46,609 bases of DNA, taken from positions 1-46,609 of the forward strand of contig NZ_CALDDG010000005.1 in NCBI RefSeq assembly GCF_937936435.1. Reading direction: 5' to 3'. The stretch's first letter is position 1, and each line of letters opens with the position of its first letter. Positions 36,126-44,028 of the stretch are shown here, piece after piece. Source of the stretch: an uncultured Sulfuricurvum sp. Lineage in GTDB: Bacteria; Campylobacterota; Campylobacteria; Campylobacterales; Sulfurimonadaceae. Position numbers and translations under genes: made by a program. The notes under the pieces are model-generated. The model was not told where the DNA came from. It saw only the letters and a list, made by a program, of their open reading frames with translations, and did not search any database.

Positions 36126-37391
36126 TTAGAAGTTAAGAGTCAAATATGCTTGAAGAGTGTTGTATTGTGAACCGTTATTTTGGTCATCTGCATCAGTAGA
36201 GATGTATGCCAAAGTCGCATCCAACGGTCCAAAAGATTTTGTAGCAGTCAATGTAACTTCTTGCATATCAACATTTGTTGTATCATTGCTTACATTTGTA
36301 TAATATACTCCAAATTTTGCTAAATCTTTCGCATTATATTCTGCAGTAAGATTCCATGATTCAGCATCCGGAGTACCTACGTATCCGTAGTTCCACCATG
36401 CTTCAGTGTACAATTTAGATTGTGCAGTTCCAAGGTTGTTTGTTGCAACGTTTGCAATTTTAAGAACACCTTCATCATCCGCTTTTGAATATGCTCCTGA
36501 AACGCTCAAGTTTTCAACACCGGCATATCCAAGTTTAAACGCGTATGCAGATGAATCGCCTGCTCCATCCAAAAGACCTTTGGTAGAGATATCAGCATAT
36601 TGTGCACCGATTGTCAATCCTTTAACCAATTGACAGTTGATGTCTGCTTGCAACCAGTAAGCATCCGCAACATTTTGCACATTATAGTACCATGCTTGTG
36701 CAGTTAACGGTTTGAAAGAGTTGTTAACGATAGCAACCGCATACGCACCGTCATTCAAGAATGTATTGAAATCTGCACCAGCGCCAACAACATTGTCACC
36801 GATTGCAGTAGAGTTGTTGATAGCTTTAGTACCGCCAGTAGCAACACCGATAGCATTTACACCGTTACCTTTTCCAACCCATGCACCGACTAAAGTTGTA
36901 TCCGGAATATCTTGATTGATAAGTACTGCAGCATCGAATGTATTTGGAACAATTGACCATTTTTCAGAGAAAGCAAGTGGAGTATCAAGTTCCATACGTC
37001 CCAATTTAGCCGTTGTTTTGCCCAAAGTTGCGGCAATCCACATTTCACCGATCCATGCTTGGTCATCAACTTGTGCACCGAATGGTGAACCGTTCGCTTG
37101 TACACCATGAGCACCTGTCCATGTGTTGCTTACAAGGTTGTTTTCAAGACCCAATGTACTTACCGCATATCCGGTTACACCGAAAGAGACATTTTTTGTC
37201 AAATCACCCGTTACAGAAAGGCGAAGCGCTGTATCCGCTGCACTTGAATCTTTATCGAATAGATCTTGTGGATCTTGGTCATTCGTAGTATAGAAAAGTT
37301 TCGCGTCACCGCTTACCTTTACGTTATCGATTGCAAATGCACTTGCTCCGAGCAATACTGCTGCCGCAAGACTCATTTTAACTAACTTCAT
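36126..37391 (-). CDS. Major outer-membrane porin
   Basis: 421 residues. A Sec signal peptide (MKLVKMSLAAAVLLGASAFA) is followed by NVKVSGDAKLFYTTND, a typical first barrel strand in this phylum. The rest alternates short beta strands with Asp/Asn/Thr-rich loops and ends in Phe (LQAYLTLNF), the C-terminal signature recognised by BAM. The codon choice and strong RBS (AAGGAGAA) suggest high expression. It is a general diffusion or specific porin, and its selectivity cannot be read. It is transcribed away from a 250-bp divergent region that carries a palindromic operator candidate. Confidence 0.85.
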   Translation of the reverse strand: MKLVKMSLAAAVLLGASAFAIDNVKVSGDAKLFYTTNDQDPQDLFDKDSSAADTALRLSVTGDLTKNVSFGVTGYAVSTLGLENNLVSNTWTGAHGVQANGSPFGAQVDDQAWIGEMWIAATLGKTTAKLGRMELDTPLAFSEKWSIVPNTFDAAVLINQDIPDTTLVGAWVGKGNGVNAIGVATGGTKAINNSTAIGDNVVGAGADFNTFLNDGAYAVAIVNNSFKPLTAQAWYYNVQNVADAYWLQADINCQLVKGLTIGAQYADISTKGLLDGAGDSSAYAFKLGYAGVENLSVSGAYSKADDEGVLKIANVATNNLGTAQSKLYTEAWWNYGYVGTPDAESWNLTAEYNAKDLAKFGVYYTNVSNDTTNVDMQEVTLTATKSFGPLDATLAYISTDADDQNNGSQYNTLQAYLTLNF

Positions 37392-37641
37392 TGATTCTCC
37401 TTAAGTTAAGCTTGACCTTATGTTTTTGTTTCGTCGAGGTTAATTGTAACGCTGCTATTCTTAAACAATGCTGTAAAAAAATAATTTTGTTTACGCTCGG
37501 TTTACCACAGATAAATCCCTATTTTAGGTAATGTGACAATTTTGTCATATCTAAAAATTTCCAATTATTGGATTTATCGATTCAATAATATGTTATAGTA
37601 CGAATTAGTCTGAAAAACTCAACATAACTATAGGAAATACG
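37392..37641. other. Divergent regulatory region, porin / lipoprotein
   Basis: 250 bp, A+T-rich, with promoters for both genes. TATAGT at 37594-37599 is a candidate -10 for the lipoprotein gene. ATTATTG (37564-37570) and CAATAAT (37583-37589) form a 7-bp inverted repeat just before it. The TGACAA palindrome at 37534-37547 is listed separately. No coding sequence is visible. Confidence 0.5.
37534..37547. promoter_or_regulatory. Perfect palindrome, candidate operator
   Basis: TGACAATTTTGTCA is a perfect 14-bp palindrome, a size typical for a dimeric repressor or activator site. It lies between the divergent porin and lipoprotein genes, about 143 bp from the porin start and 95 bp from the lipoprotein start. 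The binding protein is unknown. Confidence 0.5.
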
Positions 37642-38181
37642 ATGCGTTTCACATTATCCCTCTCTTTGAGCCTTTTTATTTTGGGCGGCTGTGCCGCTAA
37701 TCACACCGGAGTCACCCCTTCGCAGAACAGTTCTCTCAGCGCGGTTTCGCCAAATAGCGCTTCCGCATCAAAAGGCGGTATTATGCAGCGCTCGCTCGAT
37801 GAATGGCTAAAAGAGGAATGGAATCCTATGATGGCGTCCGAACCTACCGAAAAAACCAAAACGAATACGGACGGTACCGTCGTGACGACCAAAACCGAAC
37901 CGACGACAATGACCGTCAGTACCAAAACAGCAGACGGACAGGTCGTTCAAAAAACAGCCAATGCCACTCAAATAACCACTACGACACAAACACCCGACGG
38001 AAAAGTTACCACCACAACCGAAGTAGTTCCTTTGAGTGAAGATAACGAACCGTTTACATTACAAAAATATGTCGATAAATGGAATGATTATTTAGCGAAG
38101 AAAGAAAAGATGAACGAAGGAAAGCCGAAAGAGCCTTCGCACGTCGAAATGATGAGTCAATTGCCGGTAATCGGTAAGTAA
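37642..38181 (+). CDS. Thr-rich lipoprotein, unknown function
   Basis: 179 residues. The lipoprotein signal ends LFILGGCAAN (Cys17). A Ser-rich tether follows, then at about residues 72-135 three imperfect 20-residue repeats each centred on a TDGTVV / ADGQVV / PDGKVT turn flanked by Thr runs, suggesting beta-hairpin or fibre-like repeats. The C-terminal 40 residues are Lys/Glu-rich helix (LQKYVDKWNDYLAKKEKMNE). I do not recognise a family. It stands alone, divergent from the porin, and is followed 20 bp later by structured element B. Confidence 0.75.
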   Translation: MRFTLSLSLSLFILGGCAANHTGVTPSQNSSLSAVSPNSASASKGGIMQRSLDEWLKEEWNPMMASEPTEKTKTNTDGTVVTTKTEPTTMTVSTKTADGQVVQKTANATQITTTTQTPDGKVTTTTEVVPLSEDNEPFTLQKYVDKWNDYLAKKEKMNEGKPKEPSHVEMMSQLPVIGK

Positions 38182-38201
38182 CAAACGGTAACATTTGCTC
38201 T

Positions 38202-38443
38202 CTATTTTTTTGTTCCGTCAAAAAAATAGGCAAAAAATCTCATCTCTCAACCAAACCGCTCACGCGATTCTCGCACTACTGCTTCGCGTGTGGCTATTTC
38301 GGATGGTTGAGAGATTTATTATTATAATGCCCCCGAAACTCACCTAGAGCCCAATCGCTGGCAGAAGTGCCTGAGCGATTGGAAGCGTTTTGTTGAGGGG
38401 GCGATTTTCTTTTGCTTACTTTTCTTATAAAAAAGAAAAGTAT
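38202..38443. repeat. Structured intergenic element, copy B
   Basis: 242 bp filling the convergent gap between the lipoprotein gene and fabI. It opens with a perfect 11-bp hairpin with 6-nt loop (38202-38229), a 12-nt A-rich spacer, and a perfect 12-bp stem (38242-38253 with 38304-38315) around a 50-nt core that matches copy A at about 39 of 50 positions. The second half has a GCCCCC/GGGGGC stem (38329-38334 with 38397-38402), a 9-bp CCAATCGCT/AGCGATTGG stem and the shared GGCA-loop-TGCC hairpin, then AGCGTTTT as in copy A. It closes with GATTTTCTTTTG and a 10-11-bp hairpin with 6-nt loop (38416-38443), the inverse of the left end. Function unknown. Confidence 0.85.
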
Positions 38444-38451
38444 ACTACCTA

Positions 38452-39118
38452 TTATTTGTTGGCATCCCAGACAAAAACGCTTTTTCCTTCGGCATTTTTC
38501 TCGACTGCCGCCATTCCCATAATATTGTATCCGGCATCCACATAATGTACTTCGCCGCTCACGCCGCTTGAGAGATCGCTCAAGAGATACATCGCCGAAT
38601 TCCCGACTTCTTCAATCGTCACGTTTTTACGTAGCGGAGCATTCAATTCGTTCCATGTCAGGATTTGTTTGAAATCACCGATTCCGCTGGCGGCAAGGGT
38701 TCGGATCGGACCAGCGCTGATTGCATTGACACGCTGTCCTTTCGAAGCACCGAGTTCTACTGCCATATAACGGACAGTGGATTCTAATGCCGCTTTTGGA
38801 TGTTTTCATAAACCCTTCGGTCAATGCTTCTTTAGGAGCGAATGCGACTGAATGAACCAAAAAATCGATTTGACCGAAATCGGCCGCTACTTTTGCCGCA
38901 ATCGATTCCATGTCGGATTCATCGGAAACGTCCAGTTTATAGACCGGAGAGTTGTCAAATCCCGCTGCGATAGGCTCAACCCGTTTTTGTAACGCTTCGT
39001 TCAAATAGGTAAATGCCATTTTAGCACCTTGCGCATGCAGCGCCTGTGCAATTCCGTACGCAATCGATTTATCATTTGCCAATCCTACGATCAACCCTTT
39101 TTTACCTTGCATCAACAT
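38452..39118 (-). pseudogene. fabI: Enoyl-ACP reductase FabI, internal deletion and frameshift
   Basis: The N-terminal part (MQGKKGLIVGLANDKSIAYGIAQ through VHSVAFAPKEALTEGFMKTSK) is normal FabI. At about 38794-38797 the frame changes, and the sequence resumes as KAALESTVRYMAVELGASKG through SAGPIRTLAASGIGDFK to the natural C-terminus. The joined parts give about 221 residues against roughly 274 in intact FabI. About 53 codons are missing, and this is the part that holds the active-site Tyr-x6-Lys motif. The junction lies in a short A-run shared by both sides, as expected for a microhomology deletion. FabI is often essential, so a second enoyl reductase or an assembly error is likely. It is last in the gap-pgk-tpiA-fabI run. 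Confidence 0.85.
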
Positions 39119-39183
39119 CTATATCATTCTCCTTTTCTGTGTGTAAAAATGTCTAAAACATAAACGGCATATCCATTTCTATT

Positions 39184-39888
39184 TCAAGAAAGCTCCGCCG
39201 CCTGTGCAATCATATCGCAAAAATCATTTGCACTCAGTGCCGCAGAACCTACCAAAACTCCGTCAACATTTTCCAAAGTCATGATTTCGCCGGCATTATC
39301 GACTTTGACACTGCCGCCGTATAACAGAGGGGCTTTCGTTTTCTCTCTGAGTGCTCCGTGCAACAATTCGATATCACGTACCGAAGGAGTCAGTCCTGTG
39401 CCGATCGCCCATACGGGTTCATACGCTACAATCAAATCCGGATATTCCAAATCAATTCCTTCGAATTGGTTTGAAATGTAATCCATCAAAGCTTCGTTGC
39501 CTTCTTCGCGGATTTCCAACGGTTCTCCGACACAATAGACGATCGTAAACCCCTTCTCAGCGAAAAAACGGAACTTTGCCGCAACCGTTTCTTGGGTTTC
39601 GCCCAAAATATGACGACGTTCACTGTGACCGATCAAAATAGTAGTGACGGCGAACTCTTCGAGCTGTTCCAATGCGATCTCACCCGTAAATGCTCCATTT
39701 TGAACCGGATACGCATTTTGCACCCCGATAAGAACATTACGGGGAAGATGTTCTAATGCCGTAAAAGGGGGAAAGACAATAACGGTGTCTGAAATGTTAT
39801 TTGCACTTACAAAGGATTCGACGACTGCCATATAGGCTTGAGTTTCTTGACGTGTTTTATTTGCTTTGAAATTAGCACATACTATCAT
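39184..39888 (-). CDS. tpiA: Triosephosphate isomerase
   Basis: 234 residues from the ATG at 39888 (MIVCANFKANKTRQETQ), chosen over 39945 because GAGG precedes it and the substrate-binding NFKAN motif then sits at the usual N-terminal place. The catalytic His is in LIGHSERRHILGE, the catalytic Glu is in VAYEPVWAIGTG, and the phosphate-binding LLYGGSVK and GVLVGSAAL follow. It is slightly short, as is usual in this phylum. It interconverts dihydroxyacetone phosphate and glyceraldehyde-3-phosphate. It lies between pgk and fabI. Confidence 0.95.
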   Translation of the reverse strand: MIVCANFKANKTRQETQAYMAVVESFVSANNISDTVIVFPPFTALEHLPRNVLIGVQNAYPVQNGAFTGEIALEQLEEFAVTTILIGHSERRHILGETQETVAAKFRFFAEKGFTIVYCVGEPLEIREEGNEALMDYISNQFEGIDLEYPDLIVAYEPVWAIGTGLTPSVRDIELLHGALREKTKAPLLYGGSVKVDNAGEIMTLENVDGVLVGSAALSANDFCDMIAQAAELS

Positions 39889-39974
39889 TTTATTTTTCCT
39901 CACTTTTTTCGGCAGACATTGTCCCTTAAAGCAGGTAGGAGCCACACATATCAGCGTGCGTTCTACGAGCTTTT

Positions 39975-41165
39975 TTATTTCATCAACGGTTTGACACCCG
40001 GTAAAATTTTACCCTCTAAAAGTTCCAATGACGCTCCGCCGCCCGTAGAGATAAACGTTATCTCTTCGTCCAAACCCACACGTTGAACCAAATCGGCGGT
40101 ATCACCCCCACCGACTACGGTCGTGGCATACGAATCCGCTACAAAATGGGCTATTTTATTCGAACCGCGTGAAAAACGATCCATTTCGTATACGCCCATC
40201 GGACCGTTCCATAAAATCGTTTGGACATCGGCTAAAACCTGACGATACAATCGAACCGTCGCCGGCCCGATATCCAGCCCCATCCATCCTGCGGGAATCT
40301 CCTGAATGCTGACCAAACGGCTCATAGCATCGGGAGCAAATTTCTCTGCCGCAACAACATCGACCGGAAGATAAAATTTGACACCGAGCTGTTTGGCTTC
40401 ATTCATGATCTTGATCGCTTCATCGATCAAGTCATCCTCTACCAAAGAGTTGCCCACTTCGTGCCCGAGTGCTTTTAGAAATGTAAATGCCATTCCTCCG
40501 CCGATCAAAATTTTATCGACTTTCGGCAAGAGATTAATCAAAGCCTCCAGTTTACCGGATACTTTACTGCCTCCCACAATCGCTGCAAACGGTCTGACAG
40601 GACGATCAAGCAAAGTACCGAAAAATTGGATCTCTTTTTGGAGCAAAAAGCCGGCCGCTTTATGTTCGGTGTCAAAGTGTGCCGTAATGCCCTCGACCGA
40701 CGCATGGGCACGATGGCTGACTCCGAAAGCGTCATTAATGTAAACCTCGACCATCGATGCCAATGCCGCACTCAGTTCGGGATCGTTTTTCGTTTCCCCT
40801 TTCTCAAATCGGAGATTTTCAAGCAGCATGACTTCCCCTTTTTTGAGATTTGACGCCATCTTCTTGGCACTCTCGCCGATCACATCCTCGGCCATCTGAA
40901 TCTCAATCTTGAGCAATTGGTGGAGCCGTCGTGCAATCGGCGCCAATGAGTATTTTTCATCTGGTTCCCCTTTCGGACGCCCGAAATGCGATCCCAAGAC
41001 AATCGCACACTCTTGATCGAGACAATAGTGAATCGTTGATAGTGCCGAACGGATACGGCGATCATCCGTAATATTGCCGTAATCGTCCATTGGAACGTTA
41101 AAATCGCATCGGATGAATACTTTTTTGCCGTGGATATCACACTCTTTGATGCCGAGTAACTGCAT
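39975..41165 (-). CDS. pgk: Phosphoglycerate kinase
   Basis: 396 residues from the ATG at 41165 (MQLLGIKECDIHGKKVFIRCDFNVPMD). The 5' extension to 41219 has no homologous look. Further hallmarks are IRSALSTIHYCLDQ, GSHFGRPKGEPDEKYSLAP, LLENLRFEKGETKND, IVGGSKVSGKLEALINLL and the C-terminal VVGGGDTADLVQRVG...FISTGGGASLELLEGK. It is a monomeric glycolytic/gluconeogenic kinase. In an autotroph it serves mainly gluconeogenesis. The gene lies 69 bp after gap and 86 bp before tpiA. Confidence 0.96.
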   Translation of the reverse strand: MQLLGIKECDIHGKKVFIRCDFNVPMDDYGNITDDRRIRSALSTIHYCLDQECAIVLGSHFGRPKGEPDEKYSLAPIARRLHQLLKIEIQMAEDVIGESAKKMASNLKKGEVMLLENLRFEKGETKNDPELSAALASMVEVYINDAFGVSHRAHASVEGITAHFDTEHKAAGFLLQKEIQFFGTLLDRPVRPFAAIVGGSKVSGKLEALINLLPKVDKILIGGGMAFTFLKALGHEVGNSLVEDDLIDEAIKIMNEAKQLGVKFYLPVDVVAAEKFAPDAMSRLVSIQEIPAGWMGLDIGPATVRLYRQVLADVQTILWNGPMGVYEMDRFSRGSNKIAHFVADSYATTVVGGGDTADLVQRVGLDEEITFISTGGGASLELLEGKILPGVKPLMK

Positions 41166-41234
41166 TGTTTTCCTTCTTACTGTAAGATTGATGTTAATTG
41201 TAATTTCATGCCGAAGCAAAGCCTATTTGCTTCG

Positions 41235-42245
41235 TTACACTCTTGTTTTGCTGATATAAAGAGCCATCTCTATCAAACGATTCGAATAACCCCATTCATT
41301 ATCGTACCACGCCATGATTTTAATCAAATTTCCGTCAATAACCTGAATCAGGTCATCTGCTACTGTAGCACTGTGACTCGAACCGACAAAATCCTGTGAC
41401 ACGCGATAACGCTCGTCGACTTCCAAAATCCCGTTCATTTGCCCCTTCGCATACGATTTAAAAAGAGCACTGATGGCATCTTTATCCGTACGGCGTTTAA
41501 CGACAACATTAAGATCAACCATCGAAACATCGGGAGTCGGAACCCGGACGCTTTGCCCGTGAAGCTTCCCTTCCAAATTCGGCAGTACGATACTGATCGC
41601 CTTTGCGGCTCCTGTCGTGGTAGGAATCATATTAAGTGCTGCCGCACGGGAACGGCGCATATCGGTCCCATGCGCCGAATCGATAATCGCTTGGCCATTC
41701 GTGTAAGCATGAATCGTCGTCATGAGCCCTTTTTCGATCTCATACGCTTCATCGATGATTTTTGCGATCGGCCCGAGACAATTCGTGGTACATGATGCAT
41801 TGGAAATAATCGGTTCACCTGCATAAAGATGTTCATTGACTCCCATTACAAACGTCGGAATGGAACTGTCCTGCGTCGGTGCAGAAAGGATTACTTTTTT
41901 AACCCCTTTGGCTATATGGTGCCGTGTCGTAGCCTCAGTCAGAAATAATCCGCTGCACTCAAAAACCACATCCGCACCCAAGGAAGCGAAATCGAGATTT
42001 TCAGGATTTTTTTCACACAAAATCCGAACGTTATTTCGTCCTATTCGTAGATTCTTTTCCCCTATGATCGCCGTCTCAACGGCTAACGGGCCGTGAACCG
42101 AATCATTTTGCAACAGATACAAAACCATCTCGATAGATGCCATATCATTGATCGCAACAAGTTCGACATCATCGCGCGTCGCGATGAGACGGGTAACACA
42201 GCGGCCGATACGACCAAAACCGTTAATTGCAATCTTCAGCGCCAT
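41235..42245 (-). CDS. gap: Glyceraldehyde-3-phosphate dehydrogenase
   Basis: 336 residues from the ATG at 42245, which has AGGGA at a good 8-bp spacing. The ATG at 42251 is too close to it. NAD-binding INGFGRIGR is at residues 7-15. The active-site Cys152 is in SNASCTTNCLGP, with the partner His in RVPTPDVS-type context, then WYDNEWGYSNRLIEMA at the C-terminus. It starts the minus-strand gap-pgk-tpiA-fabI run and is divergent from nadD. It is likely a bidirectional enzyme for central carbon flow. Confidence 0.96.
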   Translation of the reverse strand: MALKIAINGFGRIGRCVTRLIATRDDVELVAINDMASIEMVLYLLQNDSVHGPLAVETAIIGEKNLRIGRNNVRILCEKNPENLDFASLGADVVFECSGLFLTEATTRHHIAKGVKKVILSAPTQDSSIPTFVMGVNEHLYAGEPIISNASCTTNCLGPIAKIIDEAYEIEKGLMTTIHAYTNGQAIIDSAHGTDMRRSRAAALNMIPTTTGAAKAISIVLPNLEGKLHGQSVRVPTPDVSMVDLNVVVKRRTDKDAISALFKSYAKGQMNGILEVDERYRVSQDFVGSSHSATVADDLIQVIDGNLIKIMAWYDNEWGYSNRLIEMALYISKTRV

Positions 42246-42293
42246 CACCATATCCCTAACACTTAATAAGGGGTGATTTTACCAAAATTCGGT

Positions 42294-42299
42294 TATAAT
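42294..42299 (+). promoter_or_regulatory. Candidate -10 box for nadD-rsfS
   Basis: TATAAT lies 24 bp before the nadD ATG in the 78-bp divergent gap with gap. No convincing -35 is present. Confidence 0.4.
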
Positions 42300-42323
42300 T
42301 TCGATTAAAAGAAGTTGAGGCGG

Positions 42324-42869
42324 ATGAAGCTTGCACTTTACGGCGGTAGTTTCGATCCGCCGCATATCGGGCACTTACGTGTCGTCACCGAAGCATTGGC
42401 AAAACTGCCGATTGAACGGTTGATAATAGTCCCTGCTTTCAGGAATCCGTTCAAACCGAATGTCCGGGCAGATTCGTCAACCCGGTACCGTTGGCTTCGC
42501 TCTATTTTTTCATCATTTGAAAAAGTGGATATCAGCGATTTCGAGATTACCCAAAAACGCAGTGTCTATACGATAGAGACCGTTAAACATTTCTTACCGA
42601 TGTGCGACGAACTCTATCTCATCATTGGAGCCGACAATCTCGAAAAGCTCGCTTCATGGCACCGGTTTGACGAACTCAACACCTTGGTTCGATGGGTGGT
42701 AGCCACCCGGGGTGAAATCCCTATTCCGGCGAATATGATCGCTCTGAATGTCGATGAAAAAATCAGCTCCAGCGATTTTCGCAATTCTTTTTCCTCTTTG
42801 GGATTGGAACCGTCACTCGAAAATGAAATTTTGACTTATTATAAGGAACTTTATGAATCCACGAATTGA
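42324..42869 (+). CDS. nadD: Nicotinate-nucleotide adenylyltransferase
   Basis: 181 residues from the ATG at 42324. A TTG at 42315 is in frame, but it lies in the ribosome site GAGG itself. The nucleotidyltransferase motif YGGSFDPPHIGHL is at residues 6-18, PAFRNPFK follows, and ISSSDFRNS is near the C-terminus. It adenylates nicotinate mononucleotide in NAD synthesis. It overlaps rsfS by 17 bp, a pairing found widely in bacteria. Confidence 0.95.
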   Translation: MKLALYGGSFDPPHIGHLRVVTEALAKLPIERLIIVPAFRNPFKPNVRADSSTRYRWLRSIFSSFEKVDISDFEITQKRSVYTIETVKHFLPMCDELYLIIGADNLEKLASWHRFDELNTLVRWVVATRGEIPIPANMIALNVDEKISSSDFRNSFSSLGLEPSLENEILTYYKELYESTN

Positions 42870-43182
42870 AAAGATCAGTGCAATACTCGATCAGAACAAA
42901 GCCGAAGCCATCGAAGTCTTCGATCTTAAAGGGGGCGATTATTTCGCCGATTATGTTGTGATTGCGTCATCATTAGGGGAGCGCCATACATTTGCTCTTT
43001 TGGACCATCTGAAAAAAGGGCTCAAACCCGATGAACAGTTTTTATATGTCGACGAAAGCGGAGATTGGATCGCCATCGATCTGGGTGATATTCTCGTCCA
43101 TATTCTAACTCCTCAGTTTAGAAGCAAATACGATTTGGAAAGTTTCTTAAGCGAAATTTCCGCACGAAAAAACGCTCGCTAA
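42853..43182 (+). CDS. rsfS: Ribosomal silencing factor RsfS
   Basis: 109 residues. Iojap/RsfS family, with IEVFDLKGGDYFADYVVIASSLGERHTFALLDHL and GDWIAIDLGDILVHILTPQFRSKYDLE. It binds L14 and blocks subunit joining when nutrients are low, complementing the hibernation factor hpf found earlier in the window. It is translationally coupled to nadD through a 17-bp overlap. Confidence 0.93.
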   Translation: MNPRIEKISAILDQNKAEAIEVFDLKGGDYFADYVVIASSLGERHTFALLDHLKKGLKPDEQFLYVDESGDWIAIDLGDILVHILTPQFRSKYDLESFLSEISARKNAR

Positions 43183-43186
43183 CTTT

Positions 43187-43202
43187 TCCTCCTCTGAGGA
43201 AT
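43187..43202 (+). terminator. Hairpin after rsfS
   Basis: TTCCTC-ctct-GAGGAA forms a perfect 6-bp hairpin 5 bp after the rsfS stop. The following T-run is weak (GGCTTTTG), so termination is uncertain. The rest of the roughly 155-bp gap to the tRNA shows no gene. Confidence 0.35.
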
Positions 43203-43357
43203 GGCTTTTGAGTCATTCCGAAACACCCATATACGGCTATACTTAATACTTCCAACTGCTGACAATGCAATATAATATATAAATGAAATAATGGTAACGC
43301 AGATTCGATGTGACCAGATTTAGATTTTTGATGAAGTGTTATTACGGTGTTTATAAG

Positions 43358-43434
43358 TGGTGCGCCCGAAGGAATTCGAATCCCTGACCGCCGGTACCGC
43401 AAACCGGTGCTCTATCCAGCTGAGCTACGGACGC
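43358..43434 (-). tRNA. tRNA-Arg (anticodon GCG)
   Basis: A complete cloverleaf of 77 nt including encoded CCA. The acceptor stem pairs GCGTCCG with CGGGCGC, the D arm is GCTC/GAGC with an AGCTGGATA loop, and the anticodon stem is CCGGT/ACCGG. The 7-nt loop TTGCGGT gives anticodon GCG, reading CGC and CGU. The body is very like bacterial tRNA-Arg(ACG), including A73 and the D loop. The T-stem closes with an A-T pair instead of the usual G53-C61. Most bacteria use ACG with inosine here, so G34 is notable. Confidence 0.9.
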
Positions 43435-43512
43435 ATATTTTAAAGAGACCGAAATTATAGCTGGATAAGCTTAAAAACTAATTAATATCTTCCCTTTTTA
43501 CGCCGGACACTT

Positions 43513-44028
43513 CTACCGCAGCTGATTGATTTTTAACACGAATTCTACTTCCGCTTTGGAGAGGCGAAGCTCTTTTGCGATTGCATCGACTTCCATCCCC
43601 TGATTGTAGCGGCTGATCACTTTCTCATCGTCCAAACCGCTGATCGATGTCGGTAAAGAGAGGTTACGGATACGCTCTTCGAGATAGCGCAATCGATTTT
43701 CCGTTTTATCCTTGTAAGCACTGAAACTTCCTTCAATCGTCGTCAACGACTCTAGAATCGGGATAGAGAGTTCATTGACTTCACGCCCAAGCTCCGCATG
43801 AAGAGAATTTTGTTCTCTTGGAACGCTTTCTTGCAAAGAAGCAATAATCTCCAGCTCTTGTTTAAGTCTTTTATCCATCATGTACAGTTCACGGTGCAGT
43901 TCTTCGGTCGCTTTGGCGACGGCACGGATTTGGGAACTGACTTCTCCCTCTTTCGTAATGACGTAATAAATTAGACCTACCATCATTACGGCAAGAGCGA
44001 TTATAGCGACTTCGATAGTGTAATTCAC
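43513..44028 (-). CDS. Membrane-anchored coiled-coil protein, unknown
   Basis: 171 residues. One N-terminal transmembrane helix (VAIIALAVMMVGLIYYVIT) is followed by about 90 residues of predicted coiled coil (AVAKATEELHRELYMMDKRLKQELEIIASLQ). The C-terminal segment resembles a helix-turn-helix (VISRYNQGMEVDAIAKELRLSKAEVEFVLKI), as in DUF2802-type proteins. I cannot assign a function. Its start overlaps the preceding gene's stop by 4 bp, so it is made together with that gene and the prenyltransferase. Confidence 0.7.
   Translation of the reverse strand: MNYTIEVAIIALAVMMVGLIYYVITKEGEVSSQIRAVAKATEELHRELYMMDKRLKQELEIIASLQESVPREQNSLHAELGREVNELSIPILESLTTIEGSFSAYKDKTENRLRYLEERIRNLSLPTSISGLDDEKVISRYNQGMEVDAIAKELRLSKAEVEFVLKINQLR

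Noticed and set aside
43118..43402. Open reading frame across the tRNA-Arg region on the minus strand
   Set aside because: It runs through a well-formed tRNA and over the end of rsfS, with no family resemblance.
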